Below are positions 9,101-18,145 of a stretch of DNA of 64,000 nucleotides, one piece after another. A program made the translations under genes and the position numbers. Positions within the stretch are counted from its first letter, which is position 1. Every line of letters begins with the position of its first letter. Source of the stretch: Zavarzinella sp. (GTDB lineage Bacteria > Planctomycetota > Planctomycetia > Gemmatales > Gemmataceae); the NCBI GenBank assembly GCA_041399155.1, contig JAWKTI010000003.1:1-64000 (forward strand), read 5' to 3'. The notes under the pieces were generated by a model, which had not been told where the DNA came from, did not search any database, and saw only the letters and a list, made by a program, of their open reading frames with translations.

Positions 9101-11022
9101 AACCGATTGCAGCAGGCGATCCAGAAAGCCAATCGGCGGACATTGTTGCCGAGAATATCGCACAACTGCGTGGCCTGTTTCCTGAGGCATTCACCGAAGG
9201 GAAAATCGACTTCGACGTACTGAAACAATTGCTGGGTAGATCGGTTGATGAACGGGAGGAAAAGTACGGCCTGAACTGGCATGGTAAACGACGGGCTCGG
9301 CAATTGGCTCTTACTCCCAGCACAGGCACGCTGCGACCTGCTCTTGGGGAAGGTGTCGATGAAGAGACCACCCAGAACCTCGTCATTGAGGGGGATAATC
9401 TCGAAGTGCTGAAACTCCTGCAAAAGAGTTACAGTGGCAAGGTGAAGCTGATATACATTGATCCGCCATACAATACTGGTAAAGACTTCGTCTACCCGGA
9501 CAACTTTCACGATAACATCAAGAATTACCTCGAACTGACGGGCCAGATCGAAGGCGGAACCAAGATCGCAAGCAACACCGAAACCAGCGGTCGGTTTCAT
9601 ACTCACTGGCTCAACATGATGTACCCCCGCCTGATGTTGGCAAGGAACCTTCTGCGAGAAGATGGAGTTATATTTGTCAGTTGTGATGATACAGAATTGC
9701 TGAATTTAAATTGGTTACTCCATGAAGTATTCGGCGAAGAAAACTTTATTCATTGCCTTGTGTGGCAAAAAAAAGTCAGCCCATCCAACGACTCAAGATA
9801 TTTTAGCAATGATCATGATTATATACTTACAGCAGCAAGGCAACTTACCCCTCTAGCATTATCGCGTTTGGCAAGAACTGAAGATCATAACAAATATTAT
9901 TCTAATCCAGATGAAGATCCAAAAGGTTTGTGGAATTCTACAGCTGCAACATGTAATAAAAGCTCGGAAGAACGGCCCAATTTGTACTATCCAATAATCA
10001 ATCCAAAGACTAAGCAAGAAGTTTGGCCTCGAAAAGAAGCTGTTTGGGCTCTTTCAAGAAGCAGAATGGAAGAGTTGAACAACAATGGAGAACTCTATTG
10101 GGGACTGAACGGAGAATCATCATCTCCAAGAATCAAGAATTATTTGAGTGAAGCTAGCGACGTTGTTCCACGGAGTGTTCTGTTATACAAAGATGTAGGA
10201 CATACTCAGTCTGCAACATCAGAGCTGCGACATTTATTTGAGGATTCTGTTTTCAATTACCCAAAGCCAACAACTCTTTTACAGCATCTCGTCCAAATAG
10301 GGGGCACAACACACGAATCTAAAAAAAATGACCTAATCCTCGATTTCTTTGCTGGCAGTGGCACCACTGGCCATGCTGTAATGGCACAGAATGCGGCCGA
10401 TGGTGGAAACAGGCGGTTCATCCTCGTGCAACTTCCCGAACCGCTCGATCCGGAGAACAAGGACCAGAAGACAGCAGCGAACTTTTGCGATAACCTCGGT
10501 AAGCCACGCACCATCGCGGAACTGACGAAGGAACGACTCCGGCGAGCAGGCAAGAAGGTCAAGGATGAACACCCGATGTTTGCTGGAGATACCGGCTTCC
10601 GAGTCTTCAAACTGGATTCATCCAATATCCGAACCTGGGACCCCAACCCGGACGACCTCGACGCAACGATGTTTGATTCTGTGGAGCATCTTAAAGAAGG
10701 CCGTACATCAGACGATATTCTTACTGAACTACTGTTGAAACTTGGCTTGGACCTTTGTGTCCCGATTGAGTCGAAAATGATAGCGAAGAAGAAAGTGTAC
10801 AGTATCGGCGGAGGGGTACTCTTTGCATGCCTGGAAGAAACGATTGCAACTGAAACGGTTGAAGCACTCGCACTTGGCATCGCTGATTGGCACCAAACTC
10901 TGGCACCTATTGGTGAATCGCAGGCTGTCTTCCGCGACAGTGCTTTTGAAGACGACATTGCCAAAACCAACCTGACCGCCATTCTCAGCCAGCATGGGCT
11001 GAAGAACGTCCGAAGCCTGTGA
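9097..11022 (+). CDS. type III Mod-like site-specific DNA methyltransferase (defence operon gene 3)
   Basis: The 641-residue protein has the layout of type III modification subunits and other beta-class amino-methyltransferases. The catalytic DPPYNTG lies near residue 123, preceded by NLVIEGDNLEVLKLL. The AdoMet site DFFAGSGTTGHAV lies near residue 415. The roughly 220 residues between them hold the target recognition domain. This central stretch (about 9660-10340) is visibly richer in A+T than both flanks of the same gene, with poly-A runs and rare-looking codons, as expected if the recognition domain was exchanged by recombination. The gene starts at ATG 9097, overlapping the DUF4391 stop. 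With Res four kilobases downstream it should methylate adenine in an asymmetric site and guide cleavage. The recognition sequence cannot be deduced. Confidence 0.9.
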   Translation: MKPIAAGDPESQSADIVAENIAQLRGLFPEAFTEGKIDFDVLKQLLGRSVDEREEKYGLNWHGKRRARQLALTPSTGTLRPALGEGVDEETTQNLVIEGDNLEVLKLLQKSYSGKVKLIYIDPPYNTGKDFVYPDNFHDNIKNYLELTGQIEGGTKIASNTETSGRFHTHWLNMMYPRLMLARNLLREDGVIFVSCDDTELLNLNWLLHEVFGEENFIHCLVWQKKVSPSNDSRYFSNDHDYILTAARQLTPLALSRLARTEDHNKYYSNPDEDPKGLWNSTAATCNKSSEERPNLYYPIINPKTKQEVWPRKEAVWALSRSRMEELNNNGELYWGLNGESSSPRIKNYLSEASDVVPRSVLLYKDVGHTQSATSELRHLFEDSVFNYPKPTTLLQHLVQIGGTTHESKKNDLILDFFAGSGTTGHAVMAQNAADGGNRRFILVQLPEPLDPENKDQKTAANFCDNLGKPRTIAELTKERLRRAGKKVKDEHPMFAGDTGFRVFKLDSSNIRTWDPNPDDLDATMFDSVEHLKEGRTSDDILTELLLKLGLDLCVPIESKMIAKKKVYSIGGGVLFACLEETIATETVEALALGIADWHQTLAPIGESQAVFRDSAFEDDIAKTNLTAILSQHGLKNVRSL

Positions 11023-11032
11023 GGAAACAGCA

Positions 11033-12103
11033 ATGAAAGAAGACACCGTACCCGCAGGCGAATTTCTGCTGTATGTGTCCGAAGACGGCCGCACGCGGGT
11101 CGAATGCCGTTTTCAGGATGAAACGATCTGGCTGAGCCAGGCACTGATTGCTGAATTGTTTCAAATCGATGTGAGAACTGCAAACGAACACCTACAAAAC
11201 ATCTTTAAGGAAGGTGAACTCAACCCGGGGGCAACTATCCGGAAATTCCGGATAGTTCGAATTGAAGGAACCCGGGAGGTTTCGCGGGAGATCGAACACT
11301 ACAATCTGGATGCAATTCTTGCTGTCGGTTTCCGAGTGAGATCGGAGCGAGGCACACAGTTTCGCCAGTGGGCGACGACACGCCTAAAGGAGTACCTGGT
11401 CAAAGGCTTCACGATGGATGATGAGCGGCTGAAGAACCCACCTGCCGCCGGGTCTGGTGTGCCTGACTACTTTGACGAATTACTGGAACGTATCCGGGAT
11501 ATACGCTCCAGTGAAAAGCGAATGTATCTGCGAGTGCGGGAGATTTTTGCTTTGGCCGGGGATTATCTACCGAATCACCCAGAGACGACCATTTTCTTTC
11601 AAAAAATCCAGAACAAATTGCACTATGCAGCGACCGGAAAAACAGCTGCCGAGCTGATTGCCGAACGGGCTGATGCCCAGAAATCGAACATGGGTCTTAC
11701 AACCTGGAAAGGATCTGTGGTTCGAAAAGGAGATGTTGCTACGGCCAAAAATTATCTTCTGGTCGAAGAGATTGATGAATTAAACCGAATCGTTGTCATG
11801 TGGCTCGACTATGCGGAAGATCAGGCCCGTCGACGAAAACAGGTATTTCTAAAGGATTGGGAAACAAAGTTGGAAGAGTTCCTGCAATTCAACGACCGTG
11901 CAGTGTTAGAAGGTAAAGGAACGGTGAGCCATACGGATGCTGTGCTGAAGGCCGAAGCGGAATATGAAGAGTTCGCGGCCCGTCGACGTGCGGCTGCTGG
12001 AAGCGGAATCGAACAGATGTTGCGGCAGAATTTAGAAGATACTGCAAAGATGATACCAAAACAACCCAAGATGAAGTCGAAGAAAAGGAAAAAATCGCCA
12101 TGA
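11033..12103 (+). CDS. RhuM family protein (defence operon gene 4)
   Basis: The 356-residue protein matches the RhuM family, named from a Salmonella pathogenicity-island gene. It has an N-terminal HTH-like segment (TIWLSQALIAELFQIDVRTANEHLQNIFKEGEL in parts), the hallmark YNLDAILAVGFRVRSERG near residue 90, and FRQWATTRLKEYLVKGF just after. The C-terminus is helical, charged and ends in a lysine-rich tail. An SD-like GAGGAAA lies 7 nucleotides before the ATG. The stop overlaps the Res start (ATGA), so the gene is part of the operon and not a stray insertion. RhuM genes are often seen inside restriction-modification loci, but their molecular activity is unknown. A regulator or auxiliary effector of the system is my inference. 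Confidence 0.82.
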   Translation: MKEDTVPAGEFLLYVSEDGRTRVECRFQDETIWLSQALIAELFQIDVRTANEHLQNIFKEGELNPGATIRKFRIVRIEGTREVSREIEHYNLDAILAVGFRVRSERGTQFRQWATTRLKEYLVKGFTMDDERLKNPPAAGSGVPDYFDELLERIRDIRSSEKRMYLRVREIFALAGDYLPNHPETTIFFQKIQNKLHYAATGKTAAELIAERADAQKSNMGLTTWKGSVVRKGDVATAKNYLLVEEIDELNRIVVMWLDYAEDQARRRKQVFLKDWETKLEEFLQFNDRAVLEGKGTVSHTDAVLKAEAEYEEFAARRRAAAGSGIEQMLRQNLEDTAKMIPKQPKMKSKKRKKSP

Positions 12104-15093
12104 AGCTCCATTTTGAATCCAATCTGGGTTATCAGCTTGATGCGATTGAAGCAGTTTGTGACCTGTTTCGCGGGCAGGAAATCTGTCGGACAGAGTTTAC
12201 AGTCACGCTGCCGAGAGATCCAAACTCTTTGTTTGAAGAAAATAGCGACCTGGGGATTGGCAATCGACTACAACTGCTGGATACGGAACTATTGGCCAAC
12301 CTGCGTGAGGTACAACTGAGACACGGCTTGAAGCCCACGGATGAGCTGGAATCGGGCAAATTCAATTTCACCGTGGAGATGGAGACCGGTACTGGAAAAA
12401 CTTATGTCTATTTGCGTACGATCTTCCAGCTGAACCGTGATTACGGCTTTACCAAGTTCGTGATTGTTGTGCCCAGCGTGGCCATTAAGGAGGGAGTGTT
12501 CAAGACATTGGAAATTACCGAAGATCACCTTCGCAGTTTGTATGGCAATGTCCCATTTTCGAAAGGAAATAATTATTTTATTTATGATTCATCAAAGTTA
12601 GGTCAGGTGCGGAACTTCGCCACAAGTTCGCAATTGCAGGTGATGGTCGTAACTGTGGGAGCAATCAACAAGAAAGATGTGAATAACCTTTACAAGTCCC
12701 ACGAAGCGATCAGCGATGAAAAGCCGATCGACCTGATTCGCGCGACCCGCCCCATCATTATTGTGGATGAACCGCAAAGTGTCGATGGCGGCCTGGAAGG
12801 TCGGGGCAGAGAAGCACTTGACGGCATGAATCCTCTTTGCACAGTACGGTATTCCGCTACACATATTGATAAACATGCTATGGTGTATCGCCTGGATGCC
12901 GTTGATGCTTACCAGCAGAAACTGGTCAAGCAAATTGAGGTAGCTTCACTGGAAGTCGAAGGTGGGCACAACAAACCCTTTGTACGAGTAAAAGGTATCA
13001 AGCCGATGAAGGGCAAGCCACCTGTCGCGACACTGGAACTCGACATCCAGCAGGCAAAAACTGTTTCCCGAAAGGAAAAAAAGGTTTCTGGCGGGGAAGA
13101 TCTGGAGCAACTGACCAACAGGGCGATTTACAGTAACTTCCGTATTGGGGAAATCAACGCGAAGAAGGGTCAGGAATACGTAGAAATTCATGCACCCGGT
13201 GACCACCATTTCTTGAAGATTGGTGAAACCACAGGTGATGTTGATCAAACAGCGTTGAAAAGACAGATGATTCGCAGAACCATCAAGGAGCATCTTGATA
13301 AGGAACTCCGGCTTCGTCCGCAGGGTATCAAGGTACTGAGTCTGTTCTTTATCGATGAAGTTGGCAAGTACCGTATCTACGACGTCGACGGTAATCCGCA
13401 GAAAGGCGAATACGCCCACATCTTTGAAGAAGAGTATGCAAAGCTGGTGAAGCATCCGAATTATCGGATTCTCTTTGAAGGAATTGATGCGACGAGTACA
13501 GCCACGGAGGTTCACGATGGGTACTTCTCGATCGACAAGAAGGGGACATGGCAGGACACGGCGGAAAACAACTCCGGGAACCGCGAGAACGCTGAGAGGG
13601 CCTATAACCTTATCATGCGGGAGAAAGAGAAACTGCTGAGCTTCGACACAAAGCTGAAGTTTATCTTCTCGCACTCTGCACTACGTGAGGGGTGGGACAA
13701 TCCCAATGTTTTTCAGATTTGTGCCCTTCGCGACATTGGCACAGAACGTGAACGCCGACAAACCATTGGTCGAGGCCTTCGATTGTGTGTCAATAGCTCT
13801 GGAGACCGGATCCGGGGCTTCGAAACCAATACCCTGACAGTAATTGCCACAGAGAGCTATGAGGAATTCGCAGAGCAGTTGCAGAAAGAAATTGAGACAG
13901 ATACGGGCATCAAGTTTGGGATAGTGGAGGAGCACCAATTTGCCACGATTGCTGTGCCCGATGGCAAGGGGAGCCACCAGATGCTCGGTTACGACAAGTC
14001 TAAAGAAATTTGGGGCTATTTGCAGAAAATGGGGTATCTGGATAAAAAGGGAAAAGTTCAGGATCGACTACGCACCGATTTGAAAGCTGGTATGGTAGAA
14101 TTGCCGGAAGAATTCGCCCCTTACTCCCACACGATCAACGATATCCTTCGAAAACTGGCAGGGAAACTCGATATCAAGAACGCCGATGAACGTAAGACGA
14201 TACGCACCCGTCAAGCAGTATTGGAGAGTGAAGCTTTCAAGGCACTGTGGGATCGCATTAAACACAAAACAACCTATCGCGTGCATTTCGATGCAGAGAA
14301 ATTAATCACCGATGCGGCGAAAGCTATCGCGAATGGCCCACCCATTTCGAAGAGCCGCCTTCATTTCCGCAAAGCAGAACTCGACATCAATAAGGGGGGA
14401 GTTGCTGCCAAAGCAACGGAAGTACTTTCACCAACAACACTGGATGAGGACGATATTGATCTTCCAGACATCTTAACTGACTTGCAGGACAAGACTCAAC
14501 TAACACGGAAAAGTATCGCACGCATCCTGACCAAAAGTGGGCGGCTCAAAGATTTTCGAGCGAATCCGCAACAATTCATCGAACAGGCTGTGCTCCATAT
14601 CAATTATGCAAAACGCCTCGCTTTGGTCGATGGCATCCGTTACCGAAAATTGGGTGATGAGCATTACTTTACCCAGGAACTGTTCGAAACAGAGGAATTG
14701 ACAGGATACCTGAAGAATATGATTGAAACATCCAAAGGTACGCATGAGTGTGTGGTTTATCAATCGGGTGTGGAGAAATCATTCGCGGAAGATTTGGAAA
14801 ATAATGTAGCTGTAAAAGTTTATGCAAAATTACCGAACTGGTTCCGAGTACCTACACCGTTGGGTTTCTACGAACCGGACTGGGCAGTACTGATTGAGGA
14901 AGAAGGGAAAGAACGACTCTACTTCGTTGTCGAGACAAAATCATCGCTTTTTGATTTTGATCTCCGTGACCGCGAGCAAGGAAAGATTGATTGTGGCAAA
15001 GCCCACTTCGAGGAAATCGGCAGCGGGTTCGATCAACCTGCAAAGTTTGTTATGGCCACAGAGCTTGATGATGTGTTTCAGCACGTTCATTAA
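12100..15093 (+). CDS. type III restriction enzyme Res subunit (defence operon gene 5)
   Basis: The 997-residue protein is a DEAD-like helicase fused to a nuclease, as in type III Res subunits. The helicase part has METGTGKTYV near residue 94 (Walker A), IIIVDEPQS near 222 (Walker B), HSALREGWDNPNVF near 525 and RRQTIGRGLRL near 550 (motif VI). Near residues 925-946 the sequence runs EPDWAVL...LYFVVETKSS, which fits the D...ExK catalytic pattern of the PD-(D/E)XK endonuclease fold. ATP hydrolysis and long-range communication on DNA before cleavage are known for the family. The start ATG overlaps the RhuM stop. All motifs are intact, so the protein looks active. No hairpin with a T-run was evident just after the stop. 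Confidence 0.92.
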   Translation: MKLHFESNLGYQLDAIEAVCDLFRGQEICRTEFTVTLPRDPNSLFEENSDLGIGNRLQLLDTELLANLREVQLRHGLKPTDELESGKFNFTVEMETGTGKTYVYLRTIFQLNRDYGFTKFVIVVPSVAIKEGVFKTLEITEDHLRSLYGNVPFSKGNNYFIYDSSKLGQVRNFATSSQLQVMVVTVGAINKKDVNNLYKSHEAISDEKPIDLIRATRPIIIVDEPQSVDGGLEGRGREALDGMNPLCTVRYSATHIDKHAMVYRLDAVDAYQQKLVKQIEVASLEVEGGHNKPFVRVKGIKPMKGKPPVATLELDIQQAKTVSRKEKKVSGGEDLEQLTNRAIYSNFRIGEINAKKGQEYVEIHAPGDHHFLKIGETTGDVDQTALKRQMIRRTIKEHLDKELRLRPQGIKVLSLFFIDEVGKYRIYDVDGNPQKGEYAHIFEEEYAKLVKHPNYRILFEGIDATSTATEVHDGYFSIDKKGTWQDTAENNSGNRENAERAYNLIMREKEKLLSFDTKLKFIFSHSALREGWDNPNVFQICALRDIGTERERRQTIGRGLRLCVNSSGDRIRGFETNTLTVIATESYEEFAEQLQKEIETDTGIKFGIVEEHQFATIAVPDGKGSHQMLGYDKSKEIWGYLQKMGYLDKKGKVQDRLRTDLKAGMVELPEEFAPYSHTINDILRKLAGKLDIKNADERKTIRTRQAVLESEAFKALWDRIKHKTTYRVHFDAEKLITDAAKAIANGPPISKSRLHFRKAELDINKGGVAAKATEVLSPTTLDEDDIDLPDILTDLQDKTQLTRKSIARILTKSGRLKDFRANPQQFIEQAVLHINYAKRLALVDGIRYRKLGDEHYFTQELFETEELTGYLKNMIETSKGTHECVVYQSGVEKSFAEDLENNVAVKVYAKLPNWFRVPTPLGFYEPDWAVLIEEEGKERLYFVVETKSSLFDFDLRDREQGKIDCGKAHFEEIGSGFDQPAKFVMATELDDVFQHVH

Positions 15094-15364
15094 TTTCATT
15101 CGAATTGGCGATTCCTTCATCATTCAGATTTCCAGACTTACAATGCTGGTTGGTCAAAATAGAAACAACATATCACTCTTAAGTGCTTATCAATAAAGGA
15201 CTTACAAGTGCCGCTTCTCAACTTCGCTGAATTTTGCGAAACCCCTGTATACTATTCGTGTAACTAGCTTTTAGTCCAGTTTACAACTGAATTAAATTGA
15301 ACTATGCACACATGGTTATTGTGTGCTTTGGTTCACAAAATCAAAGGCCGAGGAAGAACGAAAT

Positions 15365-16201
15365 ATGCGACTGATTCCATCGACAATTGTGAATTACGAA
15401 TCTCCCGAGTACTGGTACAAAACCATCTTTCGCGACAAACACAAAACGCCTACGAATGTGATTGACAAGCTGATTGCAAATTCACATCAACTCGCAAAAT
15501 CCATCCCATGGGTAATGAGTTCAAGTCACAAATTCAGGCCTATTCGGTCAAAACCAGATCTGCAGATGATCATTGACCGTCTGTACCCACTGGAAAAGAC
15601 GCCACTTTGGACGTACTTGCATAAGGTCGCCACCATTATTGGAAGAGATGAGGTTGCAAGCATGGTCATCTATCAGCACTACTCTGACAGTTTGTCCTGC
15701 TTAATTTTCAACAACGCGTTATCCATCTTGACTCGCAGCCTGGAAGAGGTCCAAACAATAATCTGTGACGTGCTTTTCTGTGCAATCATGACAGGCTTGC
15801 TTCCCAAAGAGCTGGAAATCAAGCTACCGAGAGATCCTTGTGATCTTCGATTCAAGGATGAGAAGGAGATTACAGTGCTGGTGGAATTAATTCGGGAATG
15901 TTCCTCCGTTCTACGTCAGGCTCAGCGGGATGAAAAACGGAACGAGCTAGAACGCTCAGCGCCCCCAATCATTCAGGCGCAAAGAGGACGCCCTCGCAAG
16001 GTACTGACTGCAGAAGAACTGAAGCTGTTCAAAGTTGTCGATCACTGGGAGCGATGGAAGCAAAATGGCAAATCAATGGAGGAATTCTGCCAAGCACATC
16101 CCGAATTATTGGCAGAGCAAAATTTGGATCTTGAGAAGTTGAGAAAAGCGATCAGGGATGTTCGCAGGTGGCGAAAATCTATGAAATCCAAGTGTCGTTA
16201 G
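15365..16201 (+). CDS. hypothetical protein with AT-hook-like motif
   Basis: This 278-residue protein belongs to no family I recognise. The ATG at 15365 has a good SD (GAGGAAG) and is preferred to a GTG 14 codons upstream. The N-terminal two thirds are helical. Near residue 205 is QRGRPRKVLT, with the GRP core of an AT-hook, followed by a basic, helical C-terminus ending in RRWRKSMKSKCR. Both features suggest DNA binding. It lies between the restriction operon and the excisionase/primase genes of the integrative element. It could belong to either: a regulator of the operon or an accessory protein of the element. A 270-base gap, AT-rich and without other genes, separates it from the Res gene. 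Confidence 0.6.
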   Translation: MRLIPSTIVNYESPEYWYKTIFRDKHKTPTNVIDKLIANSHQLAKSIPWVMSSSHKFRPIRSKPDLQMIIDRLYPLEKTPLWTYLHKVATIIGRDEVASMVIYQHYSDSLSCLIFNNALSILTRSLEEVQTIICDVLFCAIMTGLLPKELEIKLPRDPCDLRFKDEKEITVLVELIRECSSVLRQAQRDEKRNELERSAPPIIQAQRGRPRKVLTAEELKLFKVVDHWERWKQNGKSMEEFCQAHPELLAEQNLDLEKLRKAIRDVRRWRKSMKSKCR

Positions 16202-16417
16202 AAGAACACAAAATGTCACCGAAAACAAAAATCATTTTTTGACCAGAGAATTTTCAATTTTTTTTCCGCAAAGTAACGAGCAGTTTTGACTTGTTTGTAC
16301 GGCTTCTGAGATTTTCCCTAGGAACAATTCGAGATCAAGAAATAAACCAAAAAGTCGATTGTATTTTCTGTCCCCATCTATTCCTTCATGGCGATGCTGC
16401 CATACAGGAAAACAACG

Positions 16418-16660
16418 ATGTGGATTTCACCACCAGAACAGAATGATGCCCCACTGGCATTACGGCCTCGAGAAGCGGCTCGGTTATTAAGCATCTCCAC
16501 CAGAACGCTCTGGGAGTTGGTGCGACAAGGGCGGGTCAAACGGATCAAGCTGGGAACAGCCAAAAACAGTCCGGTGATGTTTCGCCGGTGTGACCTGGAA
16601 GCATTTCTGGCTGCGGAAATGCAGCAGGAAACCTCTGGCGATCAGGGAGGTCAGGAATGA
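16418..16660 (+). CDS. excisionase-like helix-turn-helix DNA-binding protein
   Basis: Residues 17-65 form a MerR/excisionase-type winged helix: LRPREAARLLSISTRTLWEL, then VRQGRVKRIKLG, then a strand and RRCDLEAFLAAE. I use the ATG at 16418 because an AGGA lies 8 bases upstream. An ATG at 16388 would add ten residues but lacks an SD. The stop overlaps the ATG of the zinc-finger primase fragment (ATGA), so the two are co-translated. In integrative elements such small proteins commonly act as recombination directionality factors or control the early promoter. The integrase lies 3 kb downstream in the same direction, which supports that role. Confidence 0.78.
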   Translation: MWISPPEQNDAPLALRPREAARLLSISTRTLWELVRQGRVKRIKLGTAKNSPVMFRRCDLEAFLAAEMQQETSGDQGGQE

Positions 16661-17106
16661 ACCTCCACCTTGAACGGGTGCTGGCTGCATTCAAAATGGT
16701 CACTCCGCAGGGAAACGGTTGGAAGGCCCTCTGCCCAGCCCACGACGACAATCGTCCCAGTCTGAAGATTGATTTGGCAGCAGATGGCAAAATCCTGCTT
16801 TGCTGCAAATCACGGGGATGCTCCGCTGAGGAGATCGTTCATGCTGCGAAATTGACCATGGAAGACCTGTTTCCAGCAGAAAAAGTGCCTCCGAGGATAA
16901 TTCCCAAAAAGCCGGACTTCCCAACTGTCGAAGAAGCGATTTCTTCATGTGGGAATTCCTCATTCGGACGAGAACCAGATCAAGTCTGGAATTATCACGA
17001 TACCCACGGTGCGCTGGTGGGAGTGGTGGCCCGTTGGAACCAGAACGGGAAAAGGAGATCCGCCCCTTTTCACGTGGCGATGATTCCCAATGGCGAATGG
17101 AAGTGA
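16657..17106 (+). CDS. CHC2-type zinc-binding primase domain (fragment 1 of frameshifted primase-helicase)
   Basis: The 149 residues form the zinc-binding domain of a primase: WKALCPAHDDNRPSLKI followed by LLCCKSRGCSAEEI, giving the CPxH...C...GC ligand set near residues 25-53. The frame ends at a TGA at 17104-17106. It continues without loss of homology in the next frame, where the TOPRIM part begins, as if one base were missing near 17100 (tgg aag tgatg would read on as tgg aag N tg atg). The stop and next ATG overlap as TGATG. With the three following fragments it reconstitutes one protein of about 830 residues: zinc finger, TOPRIM, P-loop and DUF3987 helicase-like region. Such proteins replicate phages and integrative elements. 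Confidence 0.8.
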   Translation: MNLHLERVLAAFKMVTPQGNGWKALCPAHDDNRPSLKIDLAADGKILLCCKSRGCSAEEIVHAAKLTMEDLFPAEKVPPRIIPKKPDFPTVEEAISSCGNSSFGREPDQVWNYHDTHGALVGVVARWNQNGKRRSAPFHVAMIPNGEWK

Positions 17107-17660
17107 TGCCCACGCCGCGACCGCTCTACCGATTACCTCAATTAGCTGCTCAGGATTTGGTGGTCGTCACCGAGGGAGAGAAGGCTGCAGATGCTGCCAT
17201 TCAACTGGGATTTGTCGCTACTACCAGTGCCAGTGGTTCCCAAGCGGCCCATTACACCGATTGGCGACCACTGGCAGGAAAGACGGTCTGGATTTGCAGG
17301 GACAATGATGATCCTGGTCTGAAATATGCAGAATCAGTGGCAACGATCCTGCACAAAATCGATCCTGCTAACCAGATTAAGATTGTTCTATTGCCGAATC
17401 TCCCACCCAAAGGGGATCTGGTCGATTGGGTCAAAGCCCATTCCCATGTCTCCAACGATGAACTGGCTACCCAACTAAAGCAAATTGCGGAAGAATCGGA
17501 ACCATTTGTTGGAATCACTCCTGAAGAATCAGAAGCCAGATCTGGTCTGCTGCCAGCCAAACCGTTTCCAGTGCACTGCTTTCCTGCGCTGTCCGGGATT
17601 ACATCGGTGACACTGCTCAGCAAATCGGCTGTGATCCATCATACATCGCAGTGCCATTGA
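17106..17660 (+). CDS. TOPRIM-like domain (fragment 2 of frameshifted primase-helicase)
   Basis: This 184-residue open stretch contains the TOPRIM signature: LVVVTEGEKAADAA near residue 18 (the conserved Glu in a VxEGEKxA context), then TTSASGSQ, and KTVWICRDNDDPGLKYA with the DxDxxG-like acidic pair. Coordinating magnesium for primer synthesis is the family role. The reading frame is homologous only up to about 17585 (PFPVHCF). After that the conserved continuation VRDYIGDTAQQIGCDPSYIAVP is encoded in the next frame. The true junction thus lies near 17586, about 75 bases before this frame's stop, and the last two dozen residues (LSGITSVT...) are out-of-frame. A second single-base deletion explains this. 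Confidence 0.72.
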   Translation: MPTPRPLYRLPQLAAQDLVVVTEGEKAADAAIQLGFVATTSASGSQAAHYTDWRPLAGKTVWICRDNDDPGLKYAESVATILHKIDPANQIKIVLLPNLPPKGDLVDWVKAHSHVSNDELATQLKQIAEESEPFVGITPEESEARSGLLPAKPFPVHCFPALSGITSVTLLSKSAVIHHTSQCH

Positions 17661-18145
17661 TTTCTGCTTTTGGCAGTGCGATCGGTAATTCTCGTTGGTT
17701 GCAAATTAATGAAACCTTCAAAGCACCGCCGATTATCTGGTCAATGATCGTGGGAGAATCTGGTGATGGAAAAAGTCCGGCATTTCGAGCAGTGATGAAG
17801 TTTACTCGTCAAAAGAACAAGCAGGCTTACCAGCAATACGAGCAACAATTGAAAGCCCAAACAGAGCAACAACATTACCAGAGAGAGAATGATCAAGAGG
17901 AAATGGAAGAATATCGCCGCAAAAAGGATGCGTATGCAAAGCGTGAACGGGAACACCAGCAAGCACTCAAACAGTGGGAAAGCCAGTACAAGAAATGGGA
18001 TAAGGAAGGTCAAATCGGAGATGCGCCTTCAGCACCAGTTTGGAATGAGGATCCACCACAAAAGCCCAAACAGAAACGTCAAATGGGCCCCTCAGTCCTG
18101 CCCGCTGTTCGGTATCTGATCACCGATACCACGCTGGAAGGATGA
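17651..18145 (+). CDS. DUF3987 N-terminal part with Walker A (fragment 3 of frameshifted primase-helicase)
   Basis: From the GTG at 17651 this fragment is 164 residues. Homologous coding in this frame already begins near 17588, with no ATG/GTG/TTG there. It contains SAFGSAIGNSRWLQIN and the P-loop MIVGESGDGKSPAF, as in DUF3987 proteins. A strongly charged coiled-coil insertion rich in Gln/Glu/Lys (about residues 55-140) follows. The last residues, VRYLITDTTLEG, run directly into the next fragment's TSILQDNPRGTIVVVDE, a contiguous conserved block in DUF3987. The frame changes once more at 18142, where stop and ATG overlap as ATGA. Splitting between Walker A and Walker B argues for frameshift damage and against natural subunits. 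Confidence 0.72.
   Translation: MPLISAFGSAIGNSRWLQINETFKAPPIIWSMIVGESGDGKSPAFRAVMKFTRQKNKQAYQQYEQQLKAQTEQQHYQRENDQEEMEEYRRKKDAYAKREREHQQALKQWESQYKKWDKEGQIGDAPSAPVWNEDPPQKPKQKRQMGPSVLPAVRYLITDTTLEG

Noticed and set aside
8833..9606. Minus-strand frames of 177-257 residues opposite the DUF4391/Mod junction
   Set aside because: Opposite strand of well-supported coding sequence with coupled starts; composition is shadow-like.
12946..13674. 242-residue minus-strand frame within the Res gene
   Set aside because: Antisense of an intact Res helicase; no SD and no recognisable domain.
5148..15093. BREX or DISARM assignment for the five-gene operon
   Set aside because: No BrxC/PglX/PglZ-like and no DUF1998/DrmB-like gene is present; Mod plus Res define a type III-like core instead.
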